From contig CM077597.1 of NCBI GenBank assembly GCA_039654915.1, positions 83,640,001 through 83,704,000 of the forward strand: DNA of 64,000 nucleotides, read 5' to 3'. Made by a program: the position numbers and the translations under genes. Numbering within the stretch: position 1 is the stretch's first letter; the number at the start of each line of letters is the position of its first letter. This document shows positions 56,454 to 64,000 of this stretch, piece by piece. The stretch comes from Aquilaria yunnanensis. Its lineage: Eukaryota > Streptophyta > Magnoliopsida > Malvales > Thymelaeaceae. The notes beneath the pieces are model-generated. The model had not been told where the DNA came from. It saw nothing but the letters and a program-made list of their open reading frames with translations, and made no database searches.

Positions 56454-58942
56454 TGTGGCAACGTCGGGTTTTCGGGAGTCGCCACCAATCAGTTTTCTTA
56501 GGTCGATTGGTCACCTTAAAATTGGTCTGCGAGAGTTCGGGGATCGGGAGTACGGTTACGTTAAAACAACTTTGTTAAAACGCCCAAAAATTGGCACCTT
56601 AGTTGATTTTAATTTTGTTTTGCTTTGCTTTTAAATAATTCTCAGTTAATTTTCAAAATTAGAAATTTTAACTGGATTAGTCGAAATGTGGATTTTTAAA
56701 TTAATTAATTTGTATGAAATTTTATACTTCCGAACCATGGACTCTGCCGAGTCATTTGGACACGGAAGATTTTTGATTCCGAACCATGGACTCTACCGAG
56801 TCATTTGGACACGGAATTTGGTGAACTTTTAAATAATTTAATCCATATTGTAAATATGGATTTTTATCTTTTTTTTTTATTTAATTTATTTAATTAAAAG
56901 GGTGATATTTTTTTTAAACCGCAGATCCTGACGGATCATCCGGATATGTAAGTTGATTTAATTTATAGTTAATTATTTAATTCTTATTTTTATGGAATTA
57001 ATTATTAGTTTAATTACTAATTCGTAATTCTTTTTGTTATAGAATTTTTAGATTCATTAATAATCTAAAAATTTTTATTTTCTATATTTTTCTTTCTTTT
57101 CTTTCTTTTCCTTCTTATCTTTCTTATCTTATCTTATCTTTCTTATCTTTATTATCTTTTTCTTATCTTTCTTATCTTTTTCTTATCTTGTTTTAATTTT
57201 CTTTTTTGTTTTCTTGTTTAATGAAAAATATTTATTATTTTAGTGGATTTAAAAGTTATATTTTAAATAAATCAGTAAAATATAAAGTCTTAATTTTCAT
57301 GTATTTTTTTAAACAGGTTTTATTTTTATTTTTTTATTATTTTTACTGGATAAAAATAACTATTAAAATTAATTTTAACTTTTTGTTATCTTTAAAGAAT
57401 TAAAAACATGTATATAAAAATAAAAATAATTGGCTTTTTTAAAAATAATTTTTATTAGCCTTAATAATTAATTACAAAATAATCTTCTTTTAATTTTCAT
57501 TTATTTATTAATTAGTAAAGGGTAAAGGTGAATTAAATAAAAAAATTATATAAAGAAAAAAAATTAATAATAATAAAGTGGGGCTTTTTGGCCATCCACT
57601 TTAAAAATAATAATAAATGTTAGCAAAGTTAATTAAATTAATTGTTAAACAACAATAATAAAAAGTTAGTCAAGTTAATTAAATTAATTAATTAACCACA
57701 ATAATAAAAAGTTAGCCAAGTTAATTAAATTAATTAATTAACAACAGTAAAAAGTTAGCCAAGTTAATTAAATTAATTAATTAACAACAATAATAAAAAG
57801 TTAGCCAAATTAATTAACAACAATAAATAAAAAGTTAGCCAAATTAATTAAATTAATTAACAACAATAAATAAAAAGTTAGCCAAATTAATTAAATTAAT
57901 TAATTAACAAAAATAATAAAAGTTAGCCAAGTTAATTAAATTAATTAATTAACAACAATAATAAAAGTTAATTAATTGTTAACAACAATTATAAAAGTTA
58001 GTAATAATGCAAAAATTAAAAGGTTAGTAACAATAATAGTATTAAAAGTTAGTTGTTAGTAAGTTAATAACAACAATAAAAAAAGGGGTTAGTAATAAAC
58101 AAATAATAAACAAACAAGTAAAAATTAAAAGGGTTAGTAATTAATTCTGCAAGAATAAAATACAAAGTTAGTGACCAAAGTGAAAGAAATTGAAAAGATG
58201 AAGGATTAAATGAGAGTTGTACCCTTGATTTTAAATTCTGAATTCTGAGAAATGGAAACAGAGGGCGCGCGGGGGGGGAAGAAGATGGCTTAATCGTCAA
58301 AATGAAAAGTTTTGAGATTTTCTGGGGAAAGGAAGGAGAGCTAGGGACTAAGGCTGTAATTTTTTCTATTTTAAAAACGGAGCTCTAAGCTTTTCTTTCT
58401 ATTTTTATCTGTGTTCAGCACAAAATTTGGGGGGCTATTTATAGAGGAAGTTTAGCTGAACTGTTGATGGATAAATTAATAAAAAATTTCAAACTTATCT
58501 CTTAAATTGGTAAAATGACAATTTTAGTCCTTTACGTCTCTCAGCCTCTGGATAAGTTCCTGAAGCTTCTGATTTTGACAATTTTGTCGTTTTCTGTCAA
58601 TTGGAGCCAAAAACGTCGGCAGGCTCAAAATTTTATGTGACAAACTACCAAATGCTCCTGGAACTTTTAGAATTTGTCAATTTTTTTCCGAAACTTCTCA
58701 ATTTTGTCATTTTTACCTCAAACTTTTAATTTTTTGTCATTTTTTTCATGAAATTTTATTTTATTTCAAACATACACATATTCACACATATATCATTTTA
58801 AATCAAATTTTCACAAAAAAATATATTTTAAACTAATTAAATTTTTTTAATAATAATAGTAATATATTTTTTTTTAAATTAATTTTTTTTAATAAAATTT
58901 TTTCAAAATTTTAAAACACCCGGACGAAATTGGGTGTCAACA
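56454..58942 (-). repeat. 5' LTR of element G
   Basis: 2489 bp, the same length as the 3' LTR. I found one difference in the TTATCTT tract (near 57113) and a two-base difference before GCGCGCGGGG (near 58263). All internal repeats are identical, including the AT-rich array, and the right flank is GCACT. Confidence 0.97.
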
Positions 58943-61900
58943 GCACTTCGGTGCAAGTTTTGGACTTCGCCAAACAGTCTGCCTCAGCATTTTCTCGTCG
59001 GGGTACGTTCTCGATTTTCACGGCGTCGAACTCCCGAATAAGCTTTGTTACCAACTCATGGTATTTCGCCAAGGTCGGGTCTTTCGCGCCATAGTCCCCT
59101 GCCATTTGCCGGACCACCAGTTGGGAATCACTACGGGCTTTCAAGTTTCTCACGCCAATTTTTCTGGCCAGGCGTAATCCTGCTATGAGGGCCTCATACT
59201 CGGCCATATTGTTTGTGGCGTTGAAACTGAACTTGATGGCCTTCATTACTTCTAGGCCTTCGGGGCCTCTGATAATCACTCCAGCTCCCTGGTGTTCGGA
59301 TCCTGAGGCCCCGTCAACATATAACGTCCATTCTGGCTCGTCTTCGCCCGAAAATGAATGTCCCTCCTCGGTGTTTGGTACTTCGGCGATGAAATCTGCC
59401 AAAGCTTGAGCTTTTATAGCTTTCCGGGGTTCATACGTGATGTCGTGTTCGCCAAGCTCTATACACCACTTGGAAAGCCTTCCCGAATGATCCACTTTCC
59501 TCATAACATCCCGTAGAGGCAGGGTACTTCGGACGATAATGGGGTGAGCCTGAAAGTATGGCTGCAGCCTTCTCCCTGCAAGCACTAAGGCATATATAGC
59601 TTTTTGAAGCAAAGGGTACCTGACTTCGGCGCCATGCAGGGACTTGCTGACATAGTAGACCGGCCATTGCTTTGGCCCTTCTTCTTTCACGAGGACCGAG
59701 CTCACAGCTTTTTCTGTGATGGCGAGGTATAATACGAGGGGCTCTCCCTCTCGAGGTTGCCGCAGGGTCGGCAGGCTGGCCAAGTAAATTTTGAGTTCTT
59801 CCCAGGCTTTTTGGCAATCTTCATCCCAAGGCTGACCATTCCTCCCGAGGTCGCCTTCCATCTTTGCTGCCTTTGTGAGAACTTTGAAGAAGGGTCAACA
59901 CCTATCTCCGTACCTGGAAATAAACCTGCTCAGAGAGGTTATTCTTCCGGTGAGCCTTTGCATGTCTTTGACTGTGGCAGGAGTTCGGAATTCAAGCAGA
60001 GCCTTAATCTTCTCGGGGTTAGCATCGATGCCTCTTTCGGATACCATGTACCCAAGGAACTTTCCCGAGGTCACCCCGAAGATGCATTTCTCAGGATTAA
60101 GGCGGATCCCGAAGGCTCTGAGTTTTTGGAAGGTTTCCTCTAAATCTGCAACGTAGCAGCCAGGCAGTTTGCTTTTGACTATCATATCATCAACATACAC
60201 CTCCATGTTCCTCCCCATTTGGTCTTTGAAGACTTTGTTCATCAGCCTCTGGTAGGTGGCTCCTGCATTTTTGAGTCCGAAGGGCATCCTGATATAGCAA
60301 TATGTTCCTCCATCAATGATGAAGGCAGTCTTCTCTTCATCTTCGGGGTCCATCCTTATCTGATGGTACCCACTGAAAGCGTCCAGGAAACTTACGAGCC
60401 CGTACTCGGCAGTTGAGTCTAGCAGTTGGTCTATTGGCGGAAGAGGATATGAATCTTTCGGGCAAGCATCGTTCAAATATCTGAAGTCGATGCACATCTG
60501 GAGCTTACTACTTCCTTTTTTTGTGGCAATTACCACGTTGCTTAGCCATTCGGGGTAGTTTACCTCCCGGATAACGCTAGCGTCTATCAGACGCTGGACT
60601 TCGGTCTTGACGAAGTAGCTTTTGTGAGCTGAGATGCTCCGTTTCTTTTGCCGGACAGGTTTTATTTCCGGACTCGCTTTGAGGCTATGCTGGATTACGC
60701 GATGGTTTACCCCTGGCATGTCCTTCGGCGAGTAGGCGAAGAGATCTTTATTTGCGAGCAGAACAGATACAAGTTTTTCCTTGTCTCCTTCGGCCATGCT
60801 TTTCCCTATTCGGGTATTATGGCCTGGGACAAGCTCTACTTCTTCTGTTTCCGCTTTTGTGGGATCTTCTGCCTCGCCCGTTTCCAGCTCTTTTGCTTCT
60901 ACAGCATGTGCTAAGTTGCTTGCTGGAGCCTTTCGTGCTCTGACGAACACCTTTCTCACCTCGCCTTGATCAATGAAGATCTTTGCGTCTCCTTCCTTGG
61001 TGGCGAAGGTGACGGTCAAGTACTTTACATCTGGGCAAATGTGCAGATTTCCCTGTGTCTGTCTGCCGAGGATGGCGTTGTATGACGAAGGAACGTCCAT
61101 GACTATGAATCTTGCCATGGTAGAGGCGAACAACTCAGTAGTTCCTTTCTCCGAAGTTCCTTTCATCATTAAGGGGAGGTCGATCCACCCGAGGACAGGT
61201 AGCTCAGATGGTCCTACGCCGAACGTGGGTGAAGTAACAGCCTTAAGGTCACTCCTGGATACGCCCAAGCTTGGCAGCAAATGTGAGAACAAGACGTCTG
61301 CGTTTGACCCACCATCCAGCAGTACCCTCTTGACGTCCCAGTTTCCTATCCTCGCCATTACCAGCAATGGATCGTCATGGGGAAATACGATGGTGGAGCC
61401 ATCCTCGCGGGCCAATTTTTTCGTTGGGCTCTGATATTCCATCACCGCTATCTCTCTGGCCCTTCTTTTTCTTTCCGAGGATGGAAGTCCGGTTGTGATC
61501 GTCTGTATTACTCCTGCCGAAGGTGGAGGACGCCTTCTTGGACTTCGGTTCCTTCGCCTGTCTGAATCGTAATCCTCATCATCGGGCTTTCCTTCTTCCT
61601 CTTTTTTCCCCTTCGGAGAGGGCATTCTCAAATAACGCCGAAGCTGGCCCTGCTTTATCAGTGATTCAATGTACTTTTTCAACTGAAAGCAGTCTTCGGT
61701 GTCATGACCGTGATCACGGTGGAACTGACAGAACTTCTTCATGTTCCTTCGGTTGTCAGCAGTCATGCCCCTCGGTCGTTGGATTTGAGCCCCCTGTTTT
61801 TCCAACGCCATGAGGACGTTAGCCCTCGTGGTGCTCAGAGGTGTAAAGTTTTGGGGCTTCCTTCCTCCTACTCGCGTTCTCCGAGGTCGGCCTAACTGTT

Positions 61901-63185
61901 CCGTCGGACACCGGGCTTGCTGGCTGGACCCTTCGCCACGAGCGTGAATATGGTCAGCCTTCAGTCCAGTCATTCTCAGCTCTTCGGCTGTCATATGTTG
62001 TTCAGCCCTTCGGTAGAATTCTCCCAGGGTGTCCGGGGGATCTTTGGAGAATTCATAAAACAAGTGTGAATCCCTCCGGAGGCCCCTCGTCATGGCGAGG
62101 ATGCGGATTTCGGGATGAAAGTCCGAAACACTGAGGGCCTCTCTGTTGAACCTCTCGACATAGTCACGGATGGTCTCCCCGTTTCTTTGTGCTATGTCAA
62201 ACATCTGGACGGGCATCTTCGCCGTCGGCTTGCTCCCAATGAACTGTTGGGTGAACGCTGTGGAGAGCTCCTGGAACCCCCTGATGTTTCCGGGAGGCAG
62301 GGAATTATACCAGGCAGTTGCTGGTCCTGCGAGGGTGACTTCAAAGCACTTGCAGAGTGTAGCGTCATCAGCCCCGTGTAGCACCATGTTGCGTTTGTAC
62401 TTTGTTAGGTGGGCCTGCGGATCAGTCCGACCCTCATAGGTCTCTAGCCGAGGTAGCCTGAAGTCATTTGGCATGGCCGCCTCAACCACTGTTCGGGCGA
62501 AAGGAGTTTCATCTCCAGAGACGGTTTCAGTTAGCCTGGCCCAAACAGGTTTACGTGCCACCTGCTGTTCCACTCTCTCCAGTCTTGCCAAGACTTTCTC
62601 CAGGAGGAGCGTAGCACTGGGCTCCTCTTCCTGGTGCTTGGAGGTTCTTGGGTAAAAGGACGGTTGCCGTCTCTTCGGGGAGCGACTTCGGTACCGAGGT
62701 GAGGGGGACCTGGCCTCCGGCGACAAACTTCTTCTGGACGGGACTTCGGGTCGTTCAGACCTCGCTCTTTCCGCCAGCCGTGCTCCGAGGGGCAAGTTAT
62801 CTGTCGAGGACTCTTCCCGTGGCTCCCCACTTCCCGAGCTATGATGGGTTGCCCTTGGGCTTTTCGGCCGAGGTCGTGCTGGCGAAGTGGGTTTTTGCGC
62901 CTGGGCTAGCTGCGGCCACCTTCGGTCTATTTGTTATGTCATTTCAGCCACAATAGACCTCTGAAAGTCTCGTAAAAAACCCATGGTGATGACGAGAGGG
63001 CGTTCCTCTTCAGGCAAGGAAGTCTCTAGGGGACTTTGTTCGATGGCTGGTTGGGTCTCAAGCGCGGACGGGGACTTCGGGAGTCCTTTGTCCTTCGAAC
63101 GCCGAGTTTCGACAACAGCTACCTGGGAGTAGTTTCCCATAGACGGCGCCAAATGATGCCCCAAGGCATCTTCGTTTGCTGTCAT
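58943..63185 (-). pseudogene. Element C gag-pol, proximal part (gag to RNase H)
   Basis: It starts at ATG 63185, 32 nt inside the LTR (MTANEDALGHHLAPSMGNY). A stop (TAA for Gln) follows EMT at about 62934; the frame then stays open for gag, knuckle (CQFHRDHGHDTEDC), protease (LDGGSNADVLF), and RT with YVDD, to a TGA at 59895 (Arg in others), and again through RNase H to the GCACT junction. Only two stops and one insertion break it, so RT and protease are well preserved. The distal integrase piece is at 42211-43501. Confidence 0.94.
63136..63153 (-). other. Primer binding site of element C
   Basis: TTTGGCGCCGTCTATGGG on the minus strand, immediately after the LTR; one base (A for G) differs from A and B. 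Confidence 0.85.
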
Positions 63186-64000
63186 GTTGACAGGTGGAGA
63201 GACTTCCTGAGAAGGCGAGCGCCTGGAGCTCTGGTTTCCCAGCTGAGTGTGCCTGAAAAGCTCAAAGAAGAGGTTAGGAGGTCCCCGGTTGGCTTTTCCG
63301 GGGAGGACCCTCCGACGCCCAAGTCAGTTTTCTGAGTGAAAGTGGAGGAAGAACACTAAGGGATCAAGTGCCTTGCCTGTTTTGTGTTTTCTCAGAGGGA
63401 GGAAATTGCCCATCCTTTGCCCAGTCCCATTTCCTAGTATTTATAGGAGTAGCTGGTCCGTTCAGATCATGACACGTGTTCGGTCGGATTTGATCTGTAT
63501 TTTTGGACCTAGGGGACAGGCAGCCGTTTGCAGCCTCTTTTAGCCCGGGACCCGGACAGGTTGTGTCAGGACTGGGGCGGTTGCGGCGTGTCAGTTCGCC
63601 GTTCAGATGTGACGTGTAGGGCTTGTGGGCGACATGTCAGAGGCTCCTTAAATGCTCATACCGTACTCCCGAGGTCCCCTGGGCGAGGTCGCCCTTCAGT
63701 GCGTGCACCCTCTTCGGATTCTATCCGTCCTTCGGTGCGAGCACCTCCTTCGGGATCTATCCCATAGTTCTGGGAGTTCCCGTGATGAACACCTTCTTCG
63801 GGACTCACACCCATAGTTCGGGGATTCCCTTGTTCAGGTGTTTCTTGTTCGGGGAAGACCTCTTCGGGGCCTCTACCTTCGGGGAGATTCTCCCTTGTTT
63901 CAGAGAGATTGCTCTCTTACCCGAAGACGGTCAGTTTGGCCACTCGATGGAGACGGTGTTGTCCTCGGAATTCCTGACGAGCTAACCAAAGTCTCGAGCT
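63154..64000 (-). repeat. 5' LTR of element C (cut by the window edge)
   Basis: Begins TGATGCCCCAAGGCATC in plus coordinates and matches 37504-38350 with few changes. About 124 bp should follow outside the window, where AACAC would be expected if the target duplication is intact. Confidence 0.93.

Larger units (their letters stand above)
43502..58942 (-). mobile_element. Element G: Ogre-like non-autonomous LTR retrotransposon with gene cargo
   Basis: Two 2489-bp LTRs (43502-45990, 56454-58942) are flanked by GCACT (43497-43501 and 58943-58947). The element is 15,441 bp and reads on the minus strand: LTR, PBS (TGGCGACTCCGCTGGGGA), leader, short gag, long low-complexity spacer, three virus-like genes, LOG-like gene, tandem arrays, PPT (AAAGGGGGGCAGC), LTR. 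LTR start TGTTGACACCC, PBS and gag C-terminus are Ogre-type features as I know them. No protease, RT, RNase H or integrase is present, so enzymes must come from another element. Only three LTR substitutions were found, so the insertion is recent. Confidence 0.93.
23948..64000 (+). mobile_element. Element E: Tat-lineage retrotransposon, gutted and extending past the window
   Basis: The 5' LTR (23948-24805), PBS (TTTGGCACCGTCTGTGGG) and first gag codons are at the left. The antisense gene of the same orientation class is at 36019-37503. PR, RT, RNase H, integrase and antisense exons 3-4 are missing between them, replaced by element F. Element C then interrupts the antisense leader, so E's 3' LTR must lie beyond 64000. 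The match of gag in plus with the antisense gene in minus is what links the two pieces. Confidence 0.75.
37504..64000 (-). mobile_element. Element C: Tat-lineage retrotransposon carrying the nested element G (right end outside window)
   Basis: 3' LTR 37504-38474, antisense gene 39303-41750 (plus), integrase 43501-42211, element G, then RNase H, RT, protease and gag from 58943 up to 63185, PBS 63136-63153 and the 5' LTR from 63154, cut at 64000 (expected end about 64124). The left flank AACAC would be the target duplication, but the right side cannot be seen. Gag-pol has two stop codons besides the G insertion. Confidence 0.92.

Noticed and set aside
43502..58942. Capture by a Helitron or Mutator-like element to explain the cargo of G
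   Set aside because: No terminal inverted repeats, no Helitron ends and no 9-bp duplications were seen around the cargo; LTR, TSD, PBS and PPT of a retrotransposon bound it.

Overview
The window is plant nuclear DNA made almost entirely of nested LTR retrotransposons; no ordinary single-copy host gene, tRNA or rRNA was seen. Six of the seven elements belong to one Ty3/gypsy family of the Tat lineage. The signs are a single gag-PR-RT-RNase H-INT frame, a second (archaeal-type) RNase H, the PBS TGGCGCCGTCTGTGGG, and an antisense spliced gene between pol and the 3' LTR. The seventh is an Ogre-like element. Such elements, plus a cytokinin-activation (LOG) gene, suggest a large-genome flowering plant, probably a eudicot; the species cannot be named from this sequence.

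Nesting, outermost first. D (minus) is the oldest backbone: an integrase piece at 1-360 and a pol piece at 22446-23947. It was hit by A (plus, 361-22445, TSD CAATG), and A's gag was hit by B (plus, 1996-13156, TSD ATAAT). D was also hit by E (plus, from 23948 to beyond the window). E contains F (minus, 25112-36018; its flanks do not match, so it is probably a recombinant that deleted E's pol). E also contains C (minus, 37504 to beyond 64000), whose pol was hit by G (minus, 43502-58942, TSD GCACT). G is the youngest: I found only three substitutions between its two 2489-bp LTRs.

In A, B, C and F the plan is: LTR; gag-pol frame whose ATG lies 32 nt inside the LTR and reads through the PBS; a short repeat array where two genes converge; a four-exon antisense gene with its own TATA promoter; PPT; LTR. 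E once had the same plan but has lost its centre. B is nearly intact, with one stop codon in each of its two genes.

The most unusual object is G. It has Ogre-type LTRs, PBS and PPT but only a shortened gag and no pol, so it must be mobilised in trans. Instead of pol it carries, in sense orientation, an intronless LOG-like gene and three tandem copies of a 182-codon gene. That product resembles the basic, cysteine-rich nucleic-acid-binding proteins of flexuous plant RNA viruses (Betaflexiviridae); two copies are open and one is dead. Each open cargo gene has its own TATA box. A sequence module found between the virus-like genes is amplified about five times upstream of LOG. G also carries arrays of hairpin-forming tandem repeats next to its 3' LTR. 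I regard this cargo-bearing, non-autonomous retrotransposon as the candidate new system in the window.
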